A stretch of DNA of 64,000 nucleotides from assembly GCA_949358305.1 (NCBI GenBank), contig OX442316.1, forward strand, positions 12,028,001 to 12,092,000, written 5' to 3'. Below the pieces are notes generated by a model. That model did not search any database and was not told the origin of the DNA. It saw only the letters and a list, made by a program, of their open reading frames with translations. Below are positions 12,219 to 24,500 of the stretch, in pieces (position 1 is the first letter of the stretch; every line of letters begins with the position of its first letter). The stretch comes from Strigamia acuminata. Lineage: Eukaryota; Arthropoda; Chilopoda; Geophilomorpha; Linotaeniidae. Position numbers and translations under genes: made by a program.

Positions 12219-13257
12219 TTTCCGGTTTCCGTACTTTGAAACTTTGAATGCACCAAACTACTGTTCCAATTAATATGGTTTTTATAATCTACACGTGTTC
12301 TTTTTATGCTGCTTTACTGAAGGAATGAATGCGAATAGCGTATAATTTTTAATTAAATTCACTCAGCTGTTGGCTATCATTCATACAGAGTTCATTTTAA
12401 AAACACGCAACTCCAAGTTCCAGGAAAGACAAACTACACTTAGCTTTGATAATTAAGCAATTAAGCTAAAATTGCACTTTCCATTTGAATTCAGTGTCAG
12501 TGGAAAACGCATTAAACGATTTATGATCCAAAAATTATCATCAGCAAAAGTGCTTACACACAATTAGTTTTTTTATATTGTTCCAACTTCCACCTAATGT
12601 TATTTTAATAATGCACATGTATGTTCTTTTTTATGTTTCTATGCAGAAATGAATGCAAATACAATTTTTAATCAAACGTACTCAGCTAACAGCTGACACT
12701 TCTTTGTACCATTTGCGTCCATTTTCTAAACACGCAATTCTAAGTATCAAGAAAGGCATAATTAAAAGATATAATTTTTTTTAGAGTATAACCATTAATA
12801 ATCATAATAATCTGACAAGCAATTTGGCTGAAATTGCATTTTTATTTTTATTCAATACAAGAGGAAAACGCATTAGACAGTTAATGGCCCAAAAATTATC
12901 TCCAGCAAACACGCGGATACATATCTAATTTTTTTTTCATACTTTATAGAAAATAAGGCAAATTAAACGATATTTTTATCTTGTTATGGGATGCTGGAAA
13001 CACAAGGGGAAAAATACTACACATTTTTCAATATTAGTTATATAATTTACAATTTACAAAACTACTTTCTAGCAAAACATTTGCAAAATTTGCAGTTACA
13101 AACTCACATTACTATTACTATTATTATTTATATTTCACTACAACAAACAGCAGAAGAAAACAAACTCCATGCGGTTTGCTTATTTTTAAAGGTGACAACA
13201 AACCGTGAAATATTTTAATCATGTGGAAAAAATATTCAGAGCAATATTTACCGCAAG
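12219..13257. other. Spacer upstream of ppk copy 1 and the FMO remnant
   Basis: No gene is seen. The spacer matches those at 18249-19980 and 25440-26640. It contains two internal diverged copies of a motif around ctcagct...cattttctaaacacgcaa...aacgcatta, suggesting an older local duplication. It would hold the divergent promoters of the channel gene and of the dead FMO copy. Confidence 0.6.
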
Positions 13258-13870
13258 AACATTTTTTTCCAAACCTCCTAACAGATATTTATTTTCTTCT
13301 GGACACAAAATATGTTCGAAAACAAATGGCTTTAAATGGGGGAGTACTAGTAAATGGGACGGCAGTTACAATAAGTACGACTTAAGCGATACAGTTGGAG
13401 CACTTTGAAAATACAGATGGAACAACAGAAATAGAATTTTGTACAAGTTTAGAGAAAATGTATGAAAAAGCGAAAATACTAATTACATGCATCGTGTCTT
13501 TTTTGACGTTAATTAGAGAATTATGCCATCAATTTTTGTCTCTTACCTCACATACATTTGAATACTCGAGTTCAGGTCATCAGAATATCGGAATACCGGT
13601 AAACTTCGATTCCGAGGTTTAGGAAATTGAATGAGCATCCAATCGTAAACGGCCAACTGCTAACATGCAATCTTACATACAAATTTGTCGCACATACGCG
13701 AGTATAAATTTTCTTTCACAATTGTTATACCATTAACACTTTTGCGTTTACATTTTAAGATAACCGAGAGTGAGGTGATATTTTCCAACGATTGTGAATC
13801 AGTTTGTGATAGGAACGCAGTCGTTTTCGCGACTTGATTTCGAATTTGCTTTCCATTGCTGAAATAAATT
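13258..13870 (+). pseudogene. FMO pseudogene fragment 1
   Basis: This region is similar to segments of the intact FMO at 31983-34009, in order. The first exon around the start codon (13305-13430) has lost the GxGxSG coding sequence. It is followed by pieces of exon 2 (the ...HLP/YLENYA... region), a short piece of exon 3, and pieces of exons 5 and 6 (ATGY region at about 13830). Introns are partly retained, several exon interiors are deleted, and stops are frequent, so it is a decayed genomic duplicate rather than a processed copy. Confidence 0.8.
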
Positions 13871-14353
13871 TATTTCAGCTAAATAATCATTCTCTGTTGT
13901 ACACACAGATCCAAACAGATATCATTAGTTTTCAAACTTTAAAATATTCAGTTTGAATACTCAAAACTTCTGTACGCGTACACTGCTCACTTGAATGACT
14001 TTTTGAAATTTATGCTTCTACTTTTATGTAATCATCCAGTGTCAGCAGCTGTACAAGACGTTACACGACTAGAATCGTAATTGATAACATATTTGTCAAG
14101 TTTACAAAAGGCAATTAGTACAGCGTATTATAAATTTGATTATATTTAAATGTTTTATACAGAAAGAAAGGTGGACATACAGAGTATTTCTTTATATAAT
14201 AACAAGATAATGACAGAAAAATTCAAAACTACAAATGGAATCTAAAACTGAGTCTTCCAATTGCTTTTAACGGTTTAATCTGATATACTACAGGTTTGTC
14301 CTATACCTAAGCTAAGCAGCAATGACTAAAATTTAAAAATAAAAACCTTTTTT

Positions 14354-17300
14354 TTATTTTCTTCTTGCACTTTCTTGGTTTATCTTTACCCAAGACAGGG
14401 CCCGACGAGCATACCTAACAACCGACAAAACACACATGCCCATAGCAAGTCCAAAACTATTGCCAATATCACAAATAAATGCAATCAATGTGTATACTTT
14501 AACTTCAATGATATGCTCCACCAGGTTGCTAAGCATTAGAAACACAATAGCAAAGGGTTGATCGGTCTTTTGAATTTGTACGTAAGAATTTACATTAAAG
14601 TAAATTTCATTGCAAAGAAGATAACAAGGGCACGATTTAGTTAAATTATTGGATATGAGCATGAACGCTTTCAGACTTTTTTTGGCTGCAGCTGTTGAAT
14701 TGCAAGGCAAAATATTGTCAATTATGTCTTCAAGAGGAGGTAACCTATTATTACATTTATTTAAGTTTTAAATGGTAAGTTTGTGAATAATTTATATTTT
14801 ATTTCCTACCCGCACAATTCAGCACGCTGCATTTGTTCTATTAAGCAGTTTCTTCTGCATCTTTTGCGATCCGCGCTGTCAGCACATGGATTTATTTTTG
14901 TATTCAGTCTACGAAACTGTATATAAAATAATTAACAAATTACGAAATTACTTGCTGTATGATATTGTGATTCTTACAACTCGCATCTGAACATTATTCA
15001 CAGTACTTCCGTGGACGGGAGCGTCAATAGTCGTTAATTGATCGTATTTCTCATAATCAGACGAATCATAATCACTGACAAATATCTATAAGTAGAACAA
15101 AGTAATTTGCAATAGTAGTTAATAAAAAAAACTTAGGTATTAGGATTACATAGTTTTAGCGTTCTAACATTAATTCATACTTTATACACAGCATTTGGGC
15201 ATTCGTAAATTGGTAATTCGCCAAACTGAATAAATGGAAGTGGATGCATAGTAAAAAAGCCGGAATATTCTGTTTTCCCTGTACGGAAAATAACAAAAAG
15301 TATGTTTATCTCATAAAGAAAGACGGGTCATACACAGTACATACTAAGAGCATTGAGAAAAATACTTGCAATAACATCTTTTTCCATTCTTGCTTTGGAA
15401 CTTCCAAGTTTTAACACAACATTTGTGACCGCTTGGTCCAGCGTGACTACCACACACCGCTAAGGTCATACCTCCTAGCGGAGTGATATGACCTAGGCAG
15501 ATGTGTGAAGTAAGGTCCTAAAGCCAGCAAGATTCATCGCACTCTGCGCTAACTCTGCTCTCCTCCCCATTCACCACTGCAATGCTCAGTAGTTCGATGA
15601 TAGATCCACTACAGCCTCCATGAGCGATTGCATGGGCCGTACAGGTGAGTACGGCAGAATGGTTATGTTTGAACAACCACGTCATACCTGGGGCTTTCTC
15701 CCTGTGTATGACGGGTCGGTTGGCGGTGTGGCGTGCCTTCGCAGCACTGCCAACACGCGGGTGGACGGGAGTCTCCAACTCTCAGACAACGGATAACAGA
15801 CCAACAACCCAACAAGACCAAAAACCCAACAATCTGGAGTCCCTTGTCTTATTTAGGTAAGTATGCGTCCCACTCCATGGTAACCAATCCCCAGGCTGCC
15901 ATGGAGAAGACCATACCAGTCACACATTAATAACTTATATAGGTGTTGAACGCAACATCAATATACTTTATGGGTGTCACAGATCAGATTATCGTTTGCT
16001 TTATGCTACACCACTGAGTGCACGACATGTGTCCGCCAAGAGCTAAAGCTTTTCTTGGACAAGCCACAATGATGCATTATTTCTGTGTTTGGTAACAGGT
16101 GATCAGCATGGTGAGCCGTTAAGATTTTATTACGTAATCGGTCTATATTAATAAAAAAGATGGGCATGTCGATTTTTGACAAACGGTACTTACCAAATTT
16201 ATAATGATCACAATTTCCCAAATGTGTTGCAACAGTCGTTTGAGTGACATTGACAGATACCAAATGTAAAGAATCCTAAAAATAACAGTAATGATTAGCG
16301 TTGTAGGAACAATGGTTGTTGACTTATTATGGAATTGTACCACAAGCATGCTAAAGTCGGCTGCCAAGGGTTCCAGTTTTGCTTTCTCCCACAAAAATTC
16401 AAAAGTATATTTTGATTCCGTCATATATAAATCTAGCAATTCTACGTCGCACCAGTTGGTAATATTACTACGCTTTCGTTCCACGTATCGTTTTTTGTAA
16501 CTTGACAATCTTAAATTTTCTCCGCAAATAGTAAGTGATGGAAAGGCAACCTCCTGTTGATGATCCAATTCCACTACGTTTCGTGTAGGAATCTTCAAAT
16601 AATACGATCCCCGCTCTTGAATCATGAACACAGCCAACGATGTACACAAAATAAGCGTTGCAATCCATAAATAATTAATAGCAGGGCGTACATCTTGTGC
16701 TTCTTTATCAGTGTGCATCTTGAAAACCAATACTTCTATTCGATTTGATTTCGCCTTTTTATCCCGTCTGATTGAAAACTCTATAGCCCTTTGTAAAATG
16801 TCAATAATTGACAGCAAAGAAAACCCCATAAATAAACTTAAATTTCCGCCTATGTCTGTTAATAGACTTATTTGATCATAGGCACGTCTCTGAGTTAGTG
16901 TCACCACCAAATTATCCACAGACAATTTTAATATGCATTCCATGACATTAATTTGAATTGGGTCGACCGCATATATATACATTAATTCAGAACAGGTTTG
17001 CAAACAGTTGCAGCCGGTGTAAACTCTAGGAAGTAAAGTTGTTTGCATTGCTCTGAAAAAACTGTATTTGGATTCTTCTATATTACTGATGTTGCAAACC
17101 GGTAGTTTGATTCTCGGATTAAAAAACGGCAATCTATTTATATTTATTTGTATAATTTACGTATATAAAGTTTAGTTTTTATTCACTTACCTGCATGGAG
17201 CTAATTTTGCTAATCGTTTGGTTATGCAGTTTTTATAACATACTTCAAATTCTTCATCAGTGACACACGGCCTCTGACTAGTACTACCAAATTGGTACTG

Positions 17301-18248
17301 CAATTTATAAATAAAATAAATAAAACTTTAACATTTGTCAATGATATTCAAGTTATTTTATTACTCACCGATCTGAACATGACTTTCATGTTATACAAAT
17401 AACCGCCTATAAGATACAGTAACTGTGAAGATTCTACTTTGTCGGAAATTGATACCTGAAACAATATGTATGGAATTTACTTAGTACTCTCAAAATTAGT
17501 TCGTAATAAAGCAATTACAATCGACACGCGTGGCGTGCACATTTTTCCTGGGAGTAAACTCATTACAAGTTTCAAATTTATCTTTTTTCCTTCGACCGCG
17601 TCTGCTTGGCAATAATTTAAATATTATTGTAATGTAAAATTAAAATTTGTTTCTAAATACTTAACCATTTATGTGTATATCGGTACATTGGCCCAATAGA
17701 TTGGTCCTAAGTGACGTAGGTATCGGCTGTCGAGCAATTTCCTGTAAAAATAAATTCAAATTATTGCTTGGCCACAATAATTTATTGTCCCCACTCACGT
17801 TTTCGAACTCAATTTTGTCCAATATGTTCGATTTGTTTTCGTAATGCCACACTTTATTGAAGTCGATTTCATCTTCATCCCACATTTTAACCCAAGTGGC
17901 AAAGCAAGCGACAATATCATATTTTACTTGGTCTTCCATCAGCTTGGCTAAATAATCATTCTCTAGTGAACACATTGCAAATGGTGGAAACTTTAGTGAT
18001 TTCACGTTGTCAATACGAATATCGACTGCGAGTGGATATGTGAAATAATAAACAATTCTTTCCGTTATCTGGTAAAAACAAATAGCAAAACAGACGAACA
18101 CAATGTAAAACCATATTTTCCTAAATAGCGTAGAATGAGCCGGATCAATCAAATCTTGATATTCGGGTGGCAATTGAGGTTTTCGTAAATTGTCCGCAGA
18201 TTCTTGTATTAATCGACGAAGCCTTCTCTTTCTCCAAACTGAAGTCAT
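14354..18248 (-). CDS. ppk: Two-module pickpocket (DEG/ENaC) channel, copy 2, intact
   Basis: I read 11 exons, all joining in phase: 18248-17799, 17741-17666, 17601-17519, 17455-17369, 17297-17191, 17133-16341, 16275-16194, 15278-15181, 15085-14978, 14916-14810 and 14744-14354, giving 793 residues. Module 1 has TM1 at about residues 42-65, a FPPFAMCS motif (the family FPAVTICN site), a Cys-rich region with CNCLQTC, and TM2 with DIGG...GFS (about 361-373). Without a break, the same exon continues through a basic linker (RRDKKAK) into a second TM1 (about 421-440) and FPSLTIC (about 465-471). Later exons supply GNC.HYKFG, CRRNC and a final TM2 with DIGNSFGLAMGMC. Proteins of this family form amiloride-sensitive Na+ channels from two-TM subunits, so a four-TM fusion is unusual. 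The ectodomains look shorter than usual, so a missed exon is possible. The intron between exons 7 and 8 (0.9 kb) carries sequence shared by all copies. Confidence 0.85.
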
Positions 18249-19084
18249 TTTCCAGTTTCCGTACTTTGAAACTTTGAATGCACCAACCTACTGTTCCAAC
18301 TAATATGGTTTTTATAATCTACACGAGTTCTTTTCATGCTGCTTTACAGTAGGAATGAATGCGAATAGCGTATAATTTCCAATTAAACTCATTTAGCTGT
18401 TTGCTATCTTTCATAGAGTTCATTTTAAAAACACGCAAGTCTAAGTTTCAAGAAAGACAAACTACAATTAACTTTGATAAATAAGCAATTACCGGTAGGT
18501 TGAAATTGCGCTTTCCATTTCTATTCAGTGTCAGTGGAAAACGCATTAGACGATTTATGATCCAAAAATTATCATCAGCAAAAGTGCTTACATATAATTA
18601 GTTTTTTTTATAATGTTCCAACTTCCAACTAATGTTATTTTAATAATGTACACGTACCGGTATGTTCCTTTTTATGTTTCTCTGCAGAAATGAATGAAAA
18701 TATAATTTTTAATCAAACGTACTTAGCTGTACCATTTGAGTCCATTTTCTAAACACGCAACTCTAAGTATCAACAAAGACATAATTAAAAGATATAATTT
18801 CTTTAGAATATAACCATTAATAATCATAATAGTCTGACAAGCAATTTGGCTGAAATTGCATTTTTATTTTTATTCAATACTAGGTGAAAACGCATTAGGC
18901 AGTTAATGGCCCAAACATTATCTCCAGCAAACACACTGACACATAATTAATTTTTTTCTTTCATACTTTATAGAAAATAAGGCAAATTAAACGATATTTT
19001 TATCTTGGAAAGTTTCCAATTTTTATAATAGTTTTGGGGTGCTCGAAACGAAAGGGAAAAATGACTGTGCATTCTTCAATATTA
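18249..19084. other. Spacer upstream of ppk copy 2
   Basis: Collinear with the unit 1 and unit 3 spacers. No gene is seen. It presumably holds the promoter of the leftward channel gene. Confidence 0.6.
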
Positions 19085-19655
19085 AGGTGGGTTCACACTT
19101 GTGTTCACACTAGACGCAACGCAAGAAAACTGACGCAACGCAAGCTGCTTGCGTCCAAAAATTCTTGACCTTGACGCCAATTCCTGCTTCAACTCCGAGT
19201 TGAAGTAAGCGACGCAACGCAAGGAAAGGTCTTGCGGCCAACCAATCACGATCGACTTCAACTCTCGTCGATTCACGTTTGGTTGGTGAGACTTTACCAC
19301 ATGGAAATTGTTTTTAAAAATGGCGGCGGTTCAAATCAGCATGGCTAGCGGTGAATTTAATCGAATTTAATCGAGTTAGTTCGTGCCAGACCAATAATCT
19401 GGCAAACAAATTTGGCTGCTAGCGTGGTTAATTCTTGCAAACAGGCCGCCATTTTCGAATTCTGGAACTAGTTCTAGAACTAGATCCAATTCCAGGTTTC
19501 ATTGAAACCATTCGATTGGCCAGACGCAGCATCAATTGTTGCAGCTCTGTTCACACGTGCCCTACAGTGTGAACAGACTCTGCGTTGCGTTTGATTACTT
19601 TTTCCTTGCGTTGCGTTGCGTCGCCCCTAGTGTGAACACAAGTGTGAACCCACCT
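19085..19655. mobile_element. 571-bp MITE, PIF/Harbinger-like
   Basis: The ends are inverted repeats beginning AGGTGGGTTCACACTTGTG, with further inverted GACGCAACGCAAG blocks inside. It is flanked by TTA on both sides (19082-19084, 19656-19658). Units 1 and 3 preserve the empty site (caatattagctatataac-type), so the insertion post-dates the duplication. A TTA target duplication suggests the PIF/Harbinger superfamily. There is no coding capacity. Confidence 0.9.
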
Positions 19656-20090
19656 TTAGCTATATAACTTTCAATTTACAAAACTACTTTCTAGCAAAAC
19701 ATAATATATTTTTTAATTTGCAGTTACAGTTCTTATCCTTATCCTTAGTCCTTATCCTCAAACTCGCATTACTACAATAAATGACACACGTGCGCGTTAA
19801 ACATAAAAGTTTCCAATAGCTGCGTAATCAACTTCACTCATCTAAAGGCATATTATCTTCTACATTGCCACAAAACTAACAATTTCAAGTCATTTATCGT
19901 ATTTATATTTCACCACAACAAACAGCAGAAGAAAAACTCCATGCGGTGTCCTTATTTTTAAAGGTGAAAACAAACTGGAAAATATTTTAATTATGTGGAA
20001 AAAATAATCGAAGCAATATTTACCGCACGGCCATTTTATTCCCAACCTCTTAACAGATATTTATTTTCTTCTGTACAGAAAATATGTTCG

Positions 20091-20290
20091 NNNNNNNNNN
20101 NNNNNNNNNNNNNNNNNNNNNNNNNNNNNNNNNNNNNNNNNNNNNNNNNNNNNNNNNNNNNNNNNNNNNNNNNNNNNNNNNNNNNNNNNNNNNNNNNNNN
20201 NNNNNNNNNNNNNNNNNNNNNNNNNNNNNNNNNNNNNNNNNNNNNNNNNNNNNNNNNNNNNNNNNNNNNNNNNNNNNNNNNNNNNNNNNN
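20091..20290. other. Assembly gap (200 N)
   Basis: Exactly 200 Ns. The 16 bases before the gap (acagaaaatatgttcg) recur immediately after it. This is the signature of two contig ends that overlap but were not merged, or of a small collapsed tandem repeat. Confidence 0.97.
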
Positions 20291-20612
20291 ACAGAAAATA
20301 TGTTCGAAAACAAATGGCTTTAAAGAGGGGACTAAAGGGGACGGCAGTTAAGTCGTGTCTGGAAGGAGGACTTAATGTCATCTGCTACGACATAAGCGAT
20401 ACAGTTAGAGCACTTTGGAAATGCAGATGGATCCACAGAAATATAATTTTGTACAAGTTAATTCGAGAATTATGCCATTAAATTTTGTCTCTTAGCTCAC
20501 ATTCATTTGAATACTCGAGTTCAGGTCATCAGAATATCGGAATACCGGTAAACTTCGATTCCAAGGTTTAAAAAATTTTCAAGGTGAAAAATTCCATGTA
20601 CGTCAATGTTTG

Positions 20613-20990
20613 AAGTGTGCTCGGCCCCATACTTTAGAGCTCGAGCCCACTCTTGAATTCAACTACAAACCAACAACACACCTTGTCACTGCCCGAGTGC
20701 AGTGAATTTTTGGAGGGATTTTTGGAGGGAAACGACGTTCCCGCTATTTTTCGCATGTGTCAACTGTACACGCAATTTCGTTGTTCCTTATTTCTATTTT
20801 ATTATTTCAATTGTTTGTTTCCTTATTAATATTATTATTAGTATTTAACCTAATTTATTATTATCATTCTTTATAATTTAATCGAATAAATTAGTGTTAT
20901 TTTGCCATAATTATCTGTGTATTTAATTAATCTTACCGCTAGACAACCTTGATCGTTTATTTCAGAGACTAAGTCAGTCTAACTGCATCT
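20613..20990. other. Unit-2-specific insertion in FMO remnant
   Basis: This stretch has no counterpart in units 1 or 3 or in the intact FMO. It interrupts the match just after the exon 3 piece. It contains a short run of attattattattag-like sequence and no ORF I recognise. It may be a truncated mobile element, but I see no clear ends. Confidence 0.5.
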
Positions 20991-21513
20991 CGACTGTGAA
21001 AATAACCCGGATCGCAGCAAATCGTAAACGGCGAACTGCTATACAAAGATGTCGCACATAATCATTATCCGTTGAACACACAGATCCAAACAGATATCAT
21101 TACTTTTCAAACTTTAAAATAATTCAGTTTGAATACTCAAAATTTCTGTACGGATACACTGCTCACTTGAATGACTTTTTGAAATTTATGCCTATGTACT
21201 TTTATGTAATCATCCAGTGTCCACAGCTGTACAAGACGTTACACTACTAGAATTGTAATTGATAACACATTTGTCAAGTTTACAAAAGGCAATTAGTACA
21301 GCGTATTATTAAATTGATTATATTTAAATGTTTTATACAGAACGAAAGGTGGACATATTTCTTTATATAATAACAAGATAATAACAGAAAAATGACAGAA
21401 AAATCTAAAAATGAGTCTTCCAATTGCTTTAAACGGTTTAATCTGATATACTACAGGTTTGTCCTACCTAAGCTGTGCAGCAATGACTAAAATTTAAAAA
21501 TAAAAACCTTTGC

Positions 21514-24500
21514 TCACTGAAGTTCTTCACCATCATAAACAACATGTTTTTTTCTTCTTCTTGATCTTTCATGGTTTACCTTTACCCAAGATATGGCTCG
21601 ACGAGCATACCTAACATAGGACAAAACACACATGCCCATAGCAAGCCCAAAACTATTGCCAATATCACAAAAAAATGCAATCAAAGTGTATACTTTAACT
21701 TCAATGATATGCTCTGCAAGGTTGCTAAGCATTAGAAACACTATAGCAAAGGGTTGATCGGTCTTTTGAATTAGTACGTAAGAATTTAAATTAAAGTCAA
21801 TTTCATCGCAAAGAGGATAACAAGGACACGATTTAGTTAAATTATTGGATATGAGCATGAACGCTTTCAGACTTTTTTTGGCTGCAGCTGTTGAATTGCA
21901 AGGCAAAATATTGTCAATTATGTCTTCAAGAGGGGGTAACCTATTATTACATTTATTTAAGTTTTAAATGGTAAGTTTGTGAATAATTTATATTTTATTT
22001 CCTACCCGCACAATTCAGCACGTTGCATCTGTTCTATTAAGCAGTTTCTTCTGCATCTTTTGCGATCCGCGGTGTCAGCACATGGATTTGTTTTTGTATT
22101 TAGTCTACGAAACTGTATATAAAATAATTAACAAATTACAAAATTACTTGCTGTATGATATTGTGATTCTTACAACTCGCATCTGAATATCATTCACAGT
22201 ACTTCCGTGAACGGGAGCGTCAATAGTCGTTAATTGATCGTATTTCTCATAATCAGACGAATCATAATCACTGACAAATATCTATAAGTAGAACAAAGTA
22301 ATTTGCAATAGTAGTAAATAAAAAACTTAGTTATTAGGATTACATAGTTTGAGCGTTCAAACATTAATTCATACTTTATACACAGCATTTGGGCATTCGT
22401 AAATTGGTAATTCGCCAAACTGAATAAATGGAAGTGGATGCATAGTAAAAAAGCCGGAATATTCTGTTTTCCCTGTACGGAAAATAAAAAAAAATATGTT
22501 TATCTCATAAAGAAAGACAGGTCATACACAGTACGTACTAAGATTATTGAGAAAAATACTTGCAATAACATCTTTTTCTATTCATGCTTTGGAACTTCCA
22601 AGTTTTAACACAACATTTGTGACCGCTTGGTCCAACGTGACTACCACACACCGCCCAATGGCCCTAAGGTCATCCCTCCTAGCGGAGTGATATGACCTAG
22701 GCAGAGGGGTGAAGTAAGGTCCTAAAGCCAGCAAGAGTCATCGCACTCTGTGCTAACTCTGCTCTCCTCCCCATTCACCACTGCGACGCTCAGTAGTTCA
22801 ATGATAGATCCACTACAGCCTCCATGAGCGATTGCATGGGCCATACAGGTGAGTACTGCAGAATGGTTATGTTTGACCAACCACGTCATACCTAAGGCTT
22901 CCTCCCTGTGTATGACGGGTCGGTTGCAGGTGTGGCAGCACTGTCAACACGCGGGTGGACGGGAGTCTCTAACCCCTAGACAACGGATAACAGACCAACA
23001 ACCCAACAAGACCAACAACCAAACAATCGTGAGTCCCTTGTCTTATTTAGGTAAGTATTCGTCCCACACCGTGGTAACCAATCCCCAAGCTGCCATGGAG
23101 AAGACCATATCAGTCACACATTTATAACTTATATAGGTGTTGAACGCAGCATCAATATATTTTATGGGTGTCACAGATCAGATTATCGTTTGCTTTGTGC
23201 TACACCACTGAGAGCACGACATCTTTCCACCAAGAGCTGAAGCTGTTCTTGGACAAGCCACAATGATGCATTATTTCTGTGTTTGGTAACAGGTGATCAG
23301 CATGGTGAGCCGTTAAAATTTTATTACGTAATCGGTCTACATTAATAAAAAAGACGGGCATGTCGATTTTTGACAAACGGTACTTACCAAATTTATAATG
23401 ATCACAATTTCCCAAATGTGTTGCAACAGTCGTTTGAGTTACATTGACAGATACCAAATGTAAAGAATCCTAAAAATAACAGTAAAGATTAGCGTTGGAG
23501 GAACAATGGTTGTTGACTTATTATGGAATTGTACCACAAGCATGCTAAAGTCGGCTGCCAAGGGTTCCAGTTTTGCTTTCTCCCACAAAAATTCAAAAGT
23601 ATATTTTGATTCCGTCATATATAAATCTAGCAATTCCACGTCGCACCAGTTGGTAATATTACTACGCTTTCGTTCCACGTATCGTCTTTTGTAACTTGAC
23701 AATCTTAAATTTTCTCCACAAATTGTAAATGATGGAAAGGCGACCTCCTGTTGATGATCCAATTCCACTACGTTTCGTGTAGGAATCTTCAAATAATAGG
23801 ATCCCCGCTCTTGAATCATGAATACAGCCAGCGATGTACACAAAATAAGCGTTACAATCCATGAATAATTAATACCAAAATGTACAACTTGTGCTTCTCT
23901 ATCAGTGTACATCTTAATAACTAATGTTTCTATTCGACTTGATTTCGCCTTTTTATCCCGTCTGATTGAAAACTCTATGGCCCTTTGTAAAATGTCTATA
24001 ATTGACAGCAAAGATAAACCCATAAATAAACTTAAACTTCCGCCTAGGTCTGCTAATAGACTTATTTGATCATAGGCACGTCTCTGAGTTAGTGTCACCA
24101 TCAAATTATCCACAGACAATTTTAATATGCAATCCATGACATTAATTTGAATTGGGTCGACCGCAAACGTATACATTAATTCAGAACAAGTTTGCAAACA
24201 GTTGCAGCCGGTGTAAACTCTAGGAAGTAAAGTTGTTTGCATTGCCCTGAAAAAACTGTATTTGGATTCTTCTATATTACTGATGTTGCAAACCGGTAGT
24301 TTGATTCTCGGATTAAAAAACGGCAATCTATTTATATTTACGTATTTCCATAATTTACGTATATAAACTTTAGTTTTTATTCACTTACCTGCATGGGGCT
24401 AATTTTGCTAATCGTTTAGTTACGCAGTTTTCATAACACTTTTCCAACTCTTCATCAGTGACACACGGCCTTTGACTAGTACTACCAAATTGGTACTGCA

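Larger units (their letters stand above)
1614..14068. repeat. Segmental duplication unit 1 (ppk copy 1 + FMO fragment)
   Basis: The unit begins with a ctagaatcgtaattgataac-type sequence that recurs at 14069 and 21247. It contains a leftward pickpocket gene followed by a rightward FMO remnant. It measures 12.5 kb, of which 6.3 kb is an inserted LTR element, so the underlying unit is about 6.1 kb. Similarity to units 2 and 3 runs through exons, introns and spacers alike, which indicates DNA-level tandem duplication rather than retroposition. Confidence 0.85.
20000..21060 (+). pseudogene. FMO pseudogene fragment 2
   Basis: Matches the 5' part of the intact FMO: leader and start-codon region (about 20040-20440), an exon 2 piece (about 20460-20530), an exon 3 piece ending in the FRGKKLHAHQY-equivalent (about 20570-20612), then an unrelated insertion, then an exon 5-like scrap near 21020. 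It is interrupted by a gap of 200 N. It is not translatable as an FMO. Confidence 0.75.
14069..21246. repeat. Segmental duplication unit 2 (ppk copy 2 + FMO fragment)
   Basis: A 7.2 kb unit collinear with units 1 and 3. Unit-specific extras are a 571-bp MITE (19085-19655), a roughly 380-bp insertion (about 20613-20990) and a 200-N gap. The unit boundary shares the ctagaatcgtaattgataac-type sequence with units 1 and 3. Confidence 0.85.

Noticed and set aside
17520-17620. Alternative frame through pickpocket exon 3 giving a Cys-containing peptide (FETCNEFTP...)
   Set aside because: Its entry phase does not fit the preceding exon with any AG acceptor, whereas the chosen frame fits both neighbours in all three copies.
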